DNA from: Byssothecium circinans
Taxonomy: Eukaryota; Ascomycota; Dothideomycetes; Pleosporales; Massarinaceae
Direction of reading: 5' to 3'
Assembly (NCBI GenBank): GCA_010015675.1
Contig: ML976999.1
Span: forward strand, 686,004-696,493
Length of the DNA stretch: 10,490 nucleotides
How positions within the stretch are numbered: the stretch's first letter is position 1; each line of letters starts with the position of its first letter. Made by a program: the position numbers and the translations under genes. The notes below the pieces were generated by a model that was not told the DNA's origin, did not search any database, and was given only the letters and a program-made list of their open reading frames with translations. This document shows, in pieces, positions 1-8,600 of this stretch.

Positions 1-303
1 AGCTTTATGTAAGAGCTATCTTTATATAGCTTTTATATTTTTATATTTAAATAACTTCTATTGTTATTTAAATATCTTTCAAACCTCCCTTGCTTTCTTA
101 TAGAAAGCTATACTTTCTTCTTTAGAGGAGGATAGTATATACTAAATAAAGCTATATATAAGTTTAAAGTAAGTAATTACCTCTAATACTAAAACATCTA
201 GCTTAAGAAGTATAGATTTTTAGAAAATTTAGACACTACCTTATTATAAAGCTTATATAAGGTAATCTTTTATAGCTAACTATTTATATTACTAATATAT
301 ATA
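1..303 (-). pseudogene. Left half of an unidentified RIP-degraded remnant
   Basis: This is very AT-rich DNA outside the pogo element. One minus-strand frame (GCT codon at 274-276) reads as a plausible protein once TAA/TAG codons are treated as former CAA/CAG/TGG. It contains a hydrophilic stretch with SSSKEES and FYKKAREV, encoded around 75-140. Across the pogo insertion it should be contiguous with 8870 onward, but the best-looking minus frame there is not the same one, so an indel or intron would be needed, or the frame is illusory. I do not recognise the family. A plus-strand frame also stays readable across the junction, so the coding strand is uncertain. Confidence 0.3.
302..303. repeat. 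Left TA target duplication of the pogo element
   Basis: TA directly precedes ACGTATTC and is mirrored by TA at 8868-8869. Because both edges read TATA, the exact boundary is ambiguous by 2 bp. Confidence 0.7.
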
Positions 304-364
304 ACGTATTCTACTACTAAACTGCCTAAACTACTAAACTGCCTAAAATTCCTTAGCAATACTA
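304..364 (+). repeat. Left terminal inverted repeat of the pogo element (61 bp)
   Basis: The reverse complement of 8807-8867 matches this stretch at 57 of 61 positions. The four differences are all transitions, and three of them are at CpA/TpG. It contains a perfect tandem duplication of a 17-bp unit (CTACTAAACTGCCTAAA) at 314-330 and 331-347. The transposase stop codon (TAG, minus strand, 343-345) lies inside this repeat. Confidence 0.92.
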
Positions 365-462
365 ACTTACTTAACTTCATCGTTATTATCGTCCATATCG
401 CTATCTGAAAAAATATACTAAGTACTAGCATCTAACTTAGAAGAACCCTCTTTATCTGCTTA

Positions 463-507
463 ACATATTCTCGCGTTATACCTAGCCTTACCATAGTTGC
501 TGTAGTA
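463..507 (-). other. Degenerate C-terminal CCHC knuckle of the pogo transposase
   Basis: The residues read as a Cx2C-type knuckle with a G-H-N-A-R-T-C ending, as in many fungal Fot1/pogo transposases. RIP changed the first two Cys and the His to Tyr; the last Cys remains. It probably helps DNA or protein binding; its exact role in this family is not settled. Confidence 0.7.
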
Positions 508-1892
508 GCGAATACCTAGTTATTACACTTTATATTTACTCTCTACCCTTGCCCTCTTGTAGTTCTAAATAGTTCCTAATAGTTTAAAACTATTCTAGTC
601 TACTATAGGACTATACTCTATAGTACTACCCTTCTAAATATACTTGCGCTTGCGTGTTTTACGCTTAGTTATTACCTTAAGTTGCTTTTTAAGCTCTTTA
701 ATGCGTGATTTTATAAGTATAGTACTATACAGCACTAACTTAGCGCCTTTAATAAGCTGCAAAAGCCTACCCTGCGCTGTTCGTGGTGATTAAGTAATAG
801 AATTACGTATAAACTTTAACTATAAGCTAAATTCACGTATATTACTTAGTATTCTTGATTACTATAGCATCTCTAGTAGTAGGGGTCCTAGTAGGGTACG
901 TATACGCATATTAAAGTAATTAAGTACTACCTACGCATTTAGAGGGACTAGCCCTAATACCTTAAAGGCCTTTTAATAGTTCTAAACTATAAACACGCTT
1001 TTAAACGCGTCTCTAAAGGCTAGTAGGAATGCTTCCTTATTAATATAAAAGATACGTTAGCGTGCTAAGTCCTAAATAATCTTAAAGTACCTACGTATAA
1101 GCAGCGAGAATAACACTACATTAAGTAGCTAGAGGATATATAACGAGTACACTAGTATATAAAGTGTAAGAATTTTATTATCCTAATAATAATCCTTAAA
1201 ATCTTGATTTAGGTAGCTTTTATAGCTATCTAAAATTAGTAACTAATAGACGCCTACTATAGTATCCTTTATATGCGTATCAAAGTACTTTAACTATGCG
1301 AGGCTAAGCTTATTAATTGTCTATCTATCCTCTAAGATAGAGAGCTTCTAATTATATAGTATATTAGCTTCCTAATACTATAAAGAGATATAGACGCGTC
1401 CTTTATAGATAATAAATAGTAGGGTACATTTACTATTCGAACATATACTTTAAATGTCTGTTACCTATTCTTTATTATCTAGCTAAATAATAGTAGGCCT
1501 TGCTTACCTCTCTAAGCTAGTAACCACTTTTATAGAACTAATAATATCTATCTAAAAGCTAGTCTTATTAAAGTTATAGATATTATTATTATATATACTA
1601 ACTTATACTTAATTTTAGTGTCCTCTATAAGCTTAAACTACGCACTAATTACCTTAGGATCTTCTTATAGTATTCTCTAACAGTCCTTTAAATAGTTCTA
1701 GGCTATTTTTAATAGTTCTAAATAGTTTACAAACTATACTAACTAGTTAATACCTACTTTATTACTACCCCGCTCGCGCAGTAGTTTATTCGCTATATCC
1801 AACACTTTGCCTAATATAGGCGCGAATCCTCGCGAATTAAGGTTAAGAATGTATTAGACGATTATCTCCTCTTTAGTTAAGGATAGTTTTAA

Positions 1893-1897
1893 ACTAT
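1893..1897. repeat. Left copy of the copia target site duplication (ACTAT)
   Basis: These five bases directly precede the left LTR and match 8601-8605 exactly. Five bp is the usual duplication length for Ty1/copia integrases. Confidence 0.9.
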
Positions 1898-2054
1898 TAT
1901 TAGACAGTAGAGACCTAAGAGCATGCAATACTAAAGTAATCTATTATACGTCTAGTAGTGTAGCTTAGAAGAGGTGACTATATAGGTAGGAGCTAACGCT
2001 AGGCTAGAATAGTACTAAACCATCTAGAATAGTTAAGTACTATTTAGTCTAATA
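1898..2054 (-). repeat. 3' LTR of the copia element (157 bp)
   Basis: It matches 8444-8600 at 148 of 157 positions with no indels. Differences lie at 1905, 1925, 1926, 1930, 1948, 1969, 1976, 2006 and 2053. All are transitions, and eight of nine are at CpA/TpG. It holds copies of the short hairpin motif (about 2007-2047). No TATA box or polyadenylation signal can be assigned with confidence in this TA-rich DNA. Confidence 0.95.
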
Positions 2055-2065
2055 CACCCCCTTAG
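2055..2065 (-). other. Polypurine tract of the copia element
   Basis: On the minus strand the sequence CTAAGGGGGTG abuts the 3' LTR. A G-rich purine run in this position primes plus-strand DNA synthesis in LTR retrotransposons. Confidence 0.75.
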
Positions 2066-3279
2066 TGAAGTAGGAAGCTAATGCGCTAGATGTACGCCCC
2101 TATATAGGCACCCCTACCCCCTCAACATATATAGGATAAATAAGTAAAGAAAGAATAGAGCAGTAATAGGTACAAGACGACCCTAGCAAACGCACTAAAC
2201 CTAGTAGGAAAAAGGTGTGAAGAAGGAGCCTCTAAAGCTAAGTAGGTTCTTGTAGAGCTATAAGGTAAATAGATAAAGGAAATAGTTTAGTAATCACCTT
2301 AAACCTATAGATAAGGAAAATGATAAGGTGTATCTAATCAAGAGCAGTATAGTATAGTGTATATAGGTACTAAAGCGTGTAAGATAATTAAGTAAAGATC
2401 AAAATAGTATAGAATAGTTCTAGTACGGTTCTAATCCGTACGAGCTCTACCCCCTAAGCTTTGAAGCCGAAGGCGTGAAGCTCTACTAGTTATGTAGTAA
2501 GCTTACTCTTAGGTTATTTATTAGATTAGGATTCCTTACTAAAGCGTACTAAACCATTACACATAGTTAAGAACTATTAGTAGTACAGTGATAGTGTAGA
2601 GCGGTAGGAGAACTTTAGAGAGTTTAGTAATAGAATAGAACTATTAAGAACTATTAGTAGTTCAAGAATAGTGTAGAACTATTTAGAGACGGTAATGAAT
2701 AGTAGATTACTCATGAAGATAAGATGATAGTAGACCTTTTAAGAGATCAAATAGAGATGGTATGTTTTTTGTAAGATAGAGAGTAAGTCTTTTATAAGAT
2801 AAGAGAATTAATTAGGGCCTTTTAAGAGGCTAAGTATGTAAGAAGCTAGGAATGCTAACTATGCAGGTAAACTACAGTCTAGTTCTATTAATAGGTAAGA
2901 ACTAGGAATGCTAACTATATAGGTAAACAATAATCTAGTCTCTAGTAGGGTAAGAAACTAGGAATACTAACTATGCGGGTAAATAACATTCTAGTTCTTA
3001 GTGCCTTAAATACAGGTTTACTGTTAGTCATAGTTTAGGTTCAGGTAGCTACTCCTTTGCTAAGCTAAGTGTGAAAACTAATCTGTATCAGTAGTAGACC
3101 CATGTACTTAAGGAATATCTTCCTAGTAGTAAAGTATAATAGTGTATTTTAAAGACCTTATAGGTATAGACTATAGCGTATGCAAGCTTAACTATAAGTG
3201 CAAACTATAGCGCTTGCAACTATAGAGCTTACTAGAGCGTAAGTGACGACTTAGTAGATAGAGTTATGATAGGTTCTTA
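2066..3279 (-). other. Long 3' untranslated region of the copia element
   Basis: About 1.2 kb lies between the first stop candidates of the polyprotein and the polypurine tract. The gag-pol frame stays readable through TAG/TAA to an in-frame TGA at 3088-3090, so the protein may end anywhere from 3280 to 3088. After that I find no convincing frame on either strand. Contents: a 48-bp-spaced duplication (about 3236-3258 and 3284-3306), three tandem 56-bp units (2846-3011), and hairpin-motif clusters near 2405-2420 and 2565-2690. Confidence 0.55.
2846..3011. repeat. Three tandem copies of a 56-bp unit
   Basis: Units start at 2846, 2902 and 2958, each with CTAGGAATRCTAACTAT followed by an R-rich GGTAAA segment and a TCTAGT segment. 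The spacing is exactly 56 bp twice. The third unit fades out near 3000-3011. Most mismatches in the shared core are transitions, as expected from RIP. The array sits in the copia 3' untranslated region. Confidence 0.85.
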
Positions 3280-3306
3280 CTATAGCATAAGAGACGGCTT
3301 AGTAGA
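3236..3306. repeat. Short 48-bp-spaced duplication at the copia gag-pol 3' end
   Basis: The segments AGCGTAAGTGACGACTTAGTAGA (from 3236; 23 bp in all) and its copy from 3284 (AGCATAAGAGACGGCTTAGTAGA) differ at three positions. On the minus strand both encode a STK-S-SL-L pattern, so the last residues of the polyprotein may be duplicated. Confidence 0.6.
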
Positions 3307-3329
3307 AGGTGCCAATAAAGATAGTCTAA

Positions 3330-3830
3330 GAATATATATTAGGACTATTAAGAAGTTAAGACCCTTTATCTAATCCTTATGCTTCTAACGAGTGAGTAGC
3401 TTAGTAAATCTATTAGCAGGTTGTGCTTTCGTTTCTATATATACAGGATGGATTGTGCTGTCTTGAGTGGCTTAACGGAGCTAGTGATGATAGATATCAA
3501 CGTAGCATAAGATTATTTTAAGCTATAGTGCCTCTTTTATAAGAAGGCTAATAGTTTATTAGTTATTATATAGTAGGATTTAGTCGTGTTAGAACTATAG
3601 ACTAAGGTTATGTAATAGGCGCTACTACTATATTAGCTATGTAGCTCTAGCAGAGGCAGCGATAAGCTTAGCTTTAGTAGTAGACTTAGTAACATACTAT
3701 TAAAGAGTTAAGTTCTAGTCTACAGGTCCGCTAAAGAACATAAAGACCTAGCCTTAAGTAAAGTAGCAAGTCTCCTTATGGTTAGCGTATGAAGCATCTA
3801 TAGCTAGGAAGAAATTAACTTCTTCCTAAT
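3330..3830 (-). other. RNase H domain and C-terminus of the copia polyprotein
   Basis: FFLAIDASYANHKE retains the first Asp (3796-3798), followed by KSTTKAKLIAASARAT, where copia proteins have STTEAEL, so the catalytic Glu is lost to Lys. The tail IETKAQPANRFTKLLT and KGLNFL fits the usual ADxLTKxL ending. Confidence 0.85.
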
Positions 3831-3899
3831 CTTTAATGTGGTTGATTATGGTATTATTATTAGCTAAGTAGTAAATGCTTAGGTTCTATGTGTAGAACA

Positions 3900-4870
3900 A
3901 ATAAGCTAGGTATTAGTAAGCCGCAGCTATATATTTGCCTAATAGGTTAGTAAGGAACTTAGCTAGCTTTAAGTAAGCTTTAGAGACGTCTAGGCGCATC
4001 ATACCTACAGCATAGCCTATTAAACCAACTACCTGTGCGTAGCGTTTAGCGTTCAATGGATTCTTAGTGCCTAAGGATAGAATCAGGGCTTCGGATGGTA
4101 GTAGTATAAGAGGACACCTATTCCATGGCTTAGGTGCGTAGTATTTATAGTAAATAGTGTTAATATAGGCCTTTTATAAGAGCTAGAGATTACCGTCCTC
4201 ATGGTTTTAGTAAATAGTAACACCATAGAACGTTTATTTAGTACGATCTTTTAGGTTAGTAATTTCATATTAACTAGAGAGCTTCTATTCGAACTTATTA
4301 AGGGCCTTAGTGTGACTAGGCTTCGCTATTATAATAATGTCGTCTACGTAGAAGAATACAACTATCTTATTATTAGTCTATAGATAGTTAGCATCAAGGA
4401 TAGGTCAAAAGCCAAGAGATTAAAGGGTAGCCGTAAAGTTATTATACCAAAGAAGGGGAAAGGTTTTAAGACCGTATAAGGCTCTAAGTAGTTCCTAGAT
4501 GTAGTTGCTATCTCTAAAGCCTTCTAGTTAAAATGTGTAGATAGGTCGTGGTAGAAGCGCATTAGTAAAAGCGTTAACTATATTATACTATTGAATTTTA
4601 AGGTTAAAGTAGGCTGCAATTGCCATAAGGGCGCGGAATATGCGTATAGCTAATATGATTGCTTGAGTGTCTTTAGCTGTTGTTTGTAGATCTCCTCATA
4701 CACAGATGCGTGCTTTAAACTTGATTAAGTAATCCCTATTAAACTTGTATGTCCAAACCCACATCAGAGGGAGGATTTCAAGCTAAGAGGAATTAATCTC
4801 ATCCATAGCAAGCTCTCTATACATGCCTTTCCAAGTAATAGTGTCAATCTCCGCTCTGTATGCAGCTATG
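3900..4870 (-). other. Reverse transcriptase domain (RVT_2) of the copia polyprotein
   Basis: From the 5' side: AYRAEIDTI, MWVWTYKFN, FKARICV, IVNAFTNALL, LLRALYGLK, FFYVDDIIIIAKPS (YVDD at 4339-4350), YEITNLKD and GLIGYAVGMMRLD. These are the successive copia RT blocks. The YVDD pair is intact, but the Asp of the IVNAF block is Asn (4582-4584). Confidence 0.92.
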
Positions 4871-5150
4871 AAGCTACTACGGATTTTAGTTGGTAGGTTC
4901 TTAAGATTATTCCAAAACCTTAGTACAGGTAGAAGCTATAAGCAATAAAGTTAAGTCTTTAGTGTAAAAGCTATAGATACAAAGGAGCTCTAGTAGGTAA
5001 CCAGCGCGTTCATAATACGCGGTTAGGTTTGATGATTAAGTACGTTAGTAGGCTTAATGTGCTTATTAGTAGTATACTTGCGCTTTCCCTAGTTTAGTAG
5101 CTTAATTACGTTTAATAACGTAACTAGTGCGTTACTTAAGCGTCCGTAAT

Positions 5151-5212
5151 GGTTTAGTACTATTCTATAACGGTTTAGTACTATTCCGTGATAGTTCAAT
5201 ACTATTTAGGAT
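5151..5212. repeat. Cluster of hairpin motifs in the integrase-RT linker
   Basis: GGTTTAGTACTATTC occurs twice 20 bp apart, followed by GATAGTTCAATACTATTTAGG. It is the same family as 10438-10456 and lies in the poorly conserved linker of the polyprotein. Confidence 0.6.
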
Positions 5213-5849
5213 AATGTTAGTTGCTCTAATGGTTGCCCTAGAGTAGCCATTAATATAGAAGTCAGATATAGATTTAGAGAAGTATTACAAGCGTTGGTAG
5301 CTAGCATAGGCTTAGTAGAATTAACTATAATAGTATACGTATTAGTAGTACTGCTGTTATGCTCTAGTTTAGCTTCATCCTTTATAACTAAAGAAGCGTT
5401 ACTATCTAGTAGATCAAGGGGATCATTAAGTTTAATAGTGCGGATGACGTCGTTAAGCTTAAGGCCCCTAAGTATTTCCCTATTATGTGAGCCGTAGAAT
5501 AGGTGCTCGTTAAAGGTAACATCCCTAGTATAGATAATCTTTCCTCTGTAGCTAAAGGATGTAGCTCCTAGTAGCTAAACATGATAGATATTACAGGAAT
5601 TAAGGCTAACGAGATAGCTGATGAGTGCTTGAGGAGTGAGCTTGTTTTTACAGTTGATTTTCTTGCGTAGAGCGTATACGCGACAACTATACATGTGAAG
5701 ATAGGCTAGTGACGGCTAATAGTTATAGATAGTTTTGAACAGTGTTTTCTACCTAAGCGCTTTAGTTAGTGTGCGGTTAAGTAGATAGGTAGCGTATAAG
5801 TAGAACTTTCCTAAGAGATGTAGTAGAAGACTAGACGTTATACGGAGTA

Positions 5850-6230
5850 ACTAAGCTCATTCAATAAGATTGCGTCCTAAGCGTTCTGCGTGGCCTAATT
5901 GTGCTAGTGTATCTAGAGAGTAGAGTTAAAGCTATATCCCTTCTAACTTAGTATAGGAAACTAGTAAGTTATTAAGGGCTTTAAATCTATAGCCTTTTTC
6001 ACCGTTAAGATAGAGAAAGATGGGTGTAGTATTGAATTAATGTTTGATAAGTCAGTTAACCTCCTTAAAGGCCGCAAGCAAGCTCTCTTAGTTCTTCTTC
6101 TTGATGATAATAACGAAGTTGAACTTTAAGAATACGTCATAGGCATGGAAAACGTAACGTTCACTAATAAACGTAAGGCAGTTAAGCTTGATTATATCAA
6201 TAGCAATTAACTTGAATGGTTTAGTTGGTG
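5850..6230 (-). other. Integrase core (rve) of the copia polyprotein
   Basis: LIAIDIIKLN holds the first catalytic Asp (6196-6198). YLNGEKGY is the second site with Asp to Asn (6004-6006). LGHAERLGRN holds the Glu (5884-5886). Spacing is 64 and 40 residues. A CS-CSANKA segment just upstream (about 6270-6300) looks like the end of the HHCC zinc-binding domain. Confidence 0.85.
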
Positions 6231-6527
6231 GCTGCTCACATTCAAAGCGACGTGATACTTGCTTAGTTGCTTTGTTAGCGCTGCACTAAGAGCAGTCTTT
6301 AGTTGCTAGTAGTAGGGTTAAAATGTAGATCCCTAATAAAGTAGTAGTAAGATGCTTAAGAGGCTCTAGTCTTAGGTAACTAAGTAGTATATAAGCTTTA
6401 AGTCCTATAAGCTAACGTGGCTTATGAGGAGCTTCAGATTAGTTCTATTAGTTGCGACGTTGTCGATGTTTGTGTATAGCTATGGCATAGTAGTATAAGC
6501 TAGGCATAGGTTATAGTTATTAGTTAG

Positions 6528-6590
6528 AATAGTTCTAAACAGTACCTAATAGTTCTAAACTATACTTAACTATCTCTAATAGTTTAGTAA
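6528..6590. repeat. Cluster of RIPed hairpin motifs inside the gag-pol frame
   Basis: Two copies of AATAGTTCTAAACWRT-like sequence plus partial copies lie between protease and integrase. On the minus strand they encode LELLGTV-stop-NYSN, yet the frame is kept. Confidence 0.65.
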
Positions 6591-6729
6591 ACTCTTCCTT
6601 TTAGCTAATAAGAATATAGTAGCTACTATTCTTAAAGACATTATACTACACTAGATTTTCTTTATAGTTTAGCTAGTATAGGACTAGTCTTCCTAAGTTA
6701 AAGTAAACATTACCACCTAAGAGGCGTGA

Positions 6730-6963
6730 TAGAGCTACTAATGAGGTCGCGTAATTTAGTACTAGGGCGATGTTAAGGAGAGTAAATTTCTAAGGACCTA
6801 CTAGCGTTAAAATGATGACGTGGCATTTGCTGTAGGCTAGAATAGAAGTAACGCTATCCTTACTTTTAATAAACTTATTATAGGCTAGACGTTCCCACTC
6901 TAGCTCTAATAGATTGTTGCAGACGTATACGTTAGAAGCACAGTTTAGGGTCCATGAATAAAG
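6730..6963 (-). other. Aspartic protease region of the copia polyprotein
   Basis: WTLNCASNVYVCNN corresponds to the copia-type W-[IT]-L-D-x-[GA]-[AS] motif. The catalytic Asp codon at 6943-6945 is AAC (Asn). Downstream LVALSRLLGG fits the second half of the fold. The polyprotein could not process itself. Confidence 0.8.
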
Positions 6964-7248
6964 TATTGAGAAAGGAGAGTCCTTCTATTTCTAAGTATTG
7001 AAAGTGGTATAGCTAGTTATGACTAGCACACAGTGCTTAGTTTTAGTATCTAAGGCTTGATCGCCTGTATCTAGTGTATTGGCTAATTAGTTAGCTAGAT
7101 AAGATGGATCGCGCGCTTTAGTTCAGATTAATTTAATGATGCTCTAGCGCTTATCAGTATTACTAGAATTAAGCCATTTGTTTACTATCTCTTCCTTTTG
7201 CTTGTTAGGACGCTAGTTTTGAGGTCGGGCCTTAGGAATAAGGTAAGG

Positions 7249-7296
7249 ACAGTTCCTTTAGAACCCTTCATAGGAATCACTGTTACTATATGGGCA
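7249..7296 (-). other. Gag Cys knuckle of the copia element (degenerate)
   Basis: The codons from 7296 downward read CPYSNSDSYEGF-stop-RNC. This is a Cx2Cx4Hx4-6C-like nucleocapsid knuckle with the second Cys now Ser and the His likely turned to Tyr (CAT to TAT). It would bind the element's RNA. Confidence 0.6.
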
Positions 7297-8298
7297 GAGC
7301 TTACTACTACGTTTATAGTCCTGTTTCTTCCTCTTTGATTTATTGTTATTTAGTTTATTGTTAGGGTCTATATTAACCTTTAAGTTAGTATGCTTTTAGT
7401 TCACGGCTTCTTATTAGTTAGTATTTATGTTATATAGTGACTATTCACCACTATAGGTAGCAAAGGCAGTATAACGGGTTTAAACTATAAGTACAGCCAG
7501 CTGCGCGTTTGACTGATTGAATCTAGCTATAAGGGCCTTAATGGTGTACTTGTTAGGAATCACTAGTAGAGCTATAGGAACTTTAACTATTTCTTTCTAT
7601 TATATCTTATTACCTTCTTTATCTATGACGGCAGGAATTGTCGCAGTACGCGTGTTTGCTTTAGCTAGTGTAGCTTAGTGAGCCGTTTTAGCTTTATTAA
7701 CTTTAAGGATCATGTTGGTAGTGAGCGCGTAATTAATGTAAAAGCACACCTTAAGAAGATTATATTAGGGTTAAAAGCCGTCGACTTCTAGTAGCTTGAG
7801 TTCCTTTGCTTTATTTAGCGTGAGTTAGAATTTATGCGACTAGTCCTTAAAGGCATCTCACCCTACTATTTTCTTCTTATAGTTGTTATATTTGTTGCGC
7901 GCTTCATTGATTTTTACTGCTTAGGTTTGATTAAACATGATATGGAGGATTTTGAGCTTCTTAGCAACCTTAGGATGGTTGATGAGTTGCCCGTATAGCG
8001 TGGTTTTAATTATATTAAGCATATGGTTACCTAGGTCTAATAGTAGTTTATATTTAATAGTATATTCCTTGCGACGTTCCTTCTAAATGATAGCGCGTAC
8101 GTTTGATTCGTTGCCCGTTAGCTGTAGTGGTAGTTTAAGCGAGGGCTTATTAGTAGCCTCTAGATTAAGGTATTGCTATAGATTAGCAGTAATAGCTTTA
8201 CCTTTAAACACGGTAAACTAAGCATCCTAGGTCTTCGGACTACTAAGAACGGTGTCGGACGCCGTGATAGCGGCTGTAGTAATTGCTCATAGAGGCAT

Positions 8299-8430
8299 TA
8301 TTATAAGCTACTTAATCACGAGTAACGCTAAAGTAGGTGGAAGGTGCACAACAAGGTGTTAGTAAGTTAGTGTAGATAGAGGTAGTATAGCTACTTATTC
8401 ATGTATAATAATTAAGTAGATAGAGTTAGG
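8299..8430 (-). other. 5' leader of the copia element
   Basis: This is 132 bp between the primer-binding site and the gag-pol ATG. No separate gene is visible. It would carry packaging signals, but none can be recognised. Confidence 0.5.
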
Positions 8431-8443
8431 CCGGGCTTATAAC
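8431..8443 (-). other. Primer-binding site, initiator tRNA-Met internal type
   Basis: Directly after the 5' LTR the minus strand reads GTTATAAGCCCGG. This matches the complement of the initiator tRNA-Met anticodon arm (GTTATGAGCCC) except for one G-to-A change at a TpG, the RIP signature. Drosophila copia and some fungal copia elements prime from such an internal half-tRNA rather than from the tRNA 3' end. Confidence 0.7.
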
Positions 8444-8600
8444 TATTAGATAGTAGAGACCTAAGAGCATATAATGCTAAAGTAATCTATTATGCGTCTA
8501 GTAGTGTAGCTTAGGAGAGGTAACTATATAGGTAGGAGCTAACGCTAGGCTGGAATAGTACTAAACCATCTAGAATAGTTAAGTACTATTTAGTCTAACA
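8444..8600 (-). repeat. 5' LTR of the copia element (157 bp)
   Basis: This is the partner of 1898-2054. On the minus strand it begins TGTTAGACTAAATAG, keeping the canonical TG start. Being the 5' LTR it would carry the element's promoter, but RIP has blurred any recognisable promoter motif. It is short for an LTR but within the fungal copia range. Confidence 0.95.

Larger units (their letters stand above)
343..1897 (-). pseudogene. pogo/Fot1 DDE transposase, C-terminal part
   Basis: This is the bulk of a transposase of about 578 residues that would cut and paste the element. In order it shows: a Tc5-type HTH (LTKEEIIV, YILNL, SRGFAP near 1800-1885); the first DDE motif, FDETG in the family but FNKTS here (1558-1572); LILDSYKSY, family form LILDGHESH (1213-1240, D retained); LLNV, family form QPLDV (D to N at 1120-1122); LGLVPLNAQ (family GLVPFDP-like); a basic stretch rich in K and R (660-700); and a C-terminal zinc knuckle (463-507), now YYSNYGKARYNARIC with two Cys and the His turned to Tyr. 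A one-base frameshift lies between the HTH part and the FNKTS motif, around 1573-1600. The stop at 343-345 is inside the inverted repeat. The copia inserted at its 5' side (1897). Confidence 0.92.
3280..8298 (-). pseudogene. Ty1/copia gag-pol polyprotein pseudogene
   Basis: The frame runs 1673 codons from ATG (8296-8298) to the first stop candidate after the RNase H domain (TAG at 3280-3282). It has no indel anywhere, only dozens of TAG/TAA and several TGA codons. Domains by codon: Gag 1 to about 330; Cys knuckle beginning CPY at 335; protease motif WTLNCASN with the catalytic Asp now Asn at 452; zinc-binding and integrase core with D701, N765 (from D) and E805; reverse transcriptase with IVNAF (catalytic D now N1239) and YVDD at 1317-1320 intact; RNase H with AIDAS (D1501) and TKAKLIAAS, where the family has TEAEL. 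The gene would make virus-like particles and copy the RNA. Conserved Arg positions such as CVRGD in RT now read TGA, suggesting CGA to TGA. A 132-bp leader separates the ATG from the primer-binding site. The true C-terminus may lie as far as 3088. Confidence 0.93.
1898..8600 (-). mobile_element. Complete Ty1/copia LTR retrotransposon, RIP-inactivated
   Basis: The 6703-bp element is transcribed on the minus strand. It has two 157-bp LTRs, ACTAT duplications outside, a primer-binding site next to the 5' LTR (8431-8443), a polypurine tract next to the 3' LTR (2055-2065), and a single gag-pol frame ordered Gag, protease, integrase, reverse transcriptase, RNase H. That order is diagnostic for copia rather than gypsy. 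The LTRs end TA...TA and TA...CA on the plus strand, as expected for TG...CA ends after RIP. It has inserted in the pogo transposase gene. It keeps more CpA and TpG than the surrounding elements. Confidence 0.96.

Noticed and set aside
2846..3011. Possible CRISPR-like array
   Set aside because: Only three head-to-tail units with no unique spacers; it is a minisatellite in a eukaryotic transposon.
5294..5497. Plus-strand 67-codon ORF starting MVASIGLVELT
   Set aside because: It lies antisense to the copia gag-pol frame, in the integrase-RT linker, and is open only because of the opposite-strand codon pattern. There is no homology signal or gene context.
1898..8600. Gypsy-type element
   Set aside because: Integrase precedes reverse transcriptase, and the RT has the copia YVDD and RVT_2 block order.
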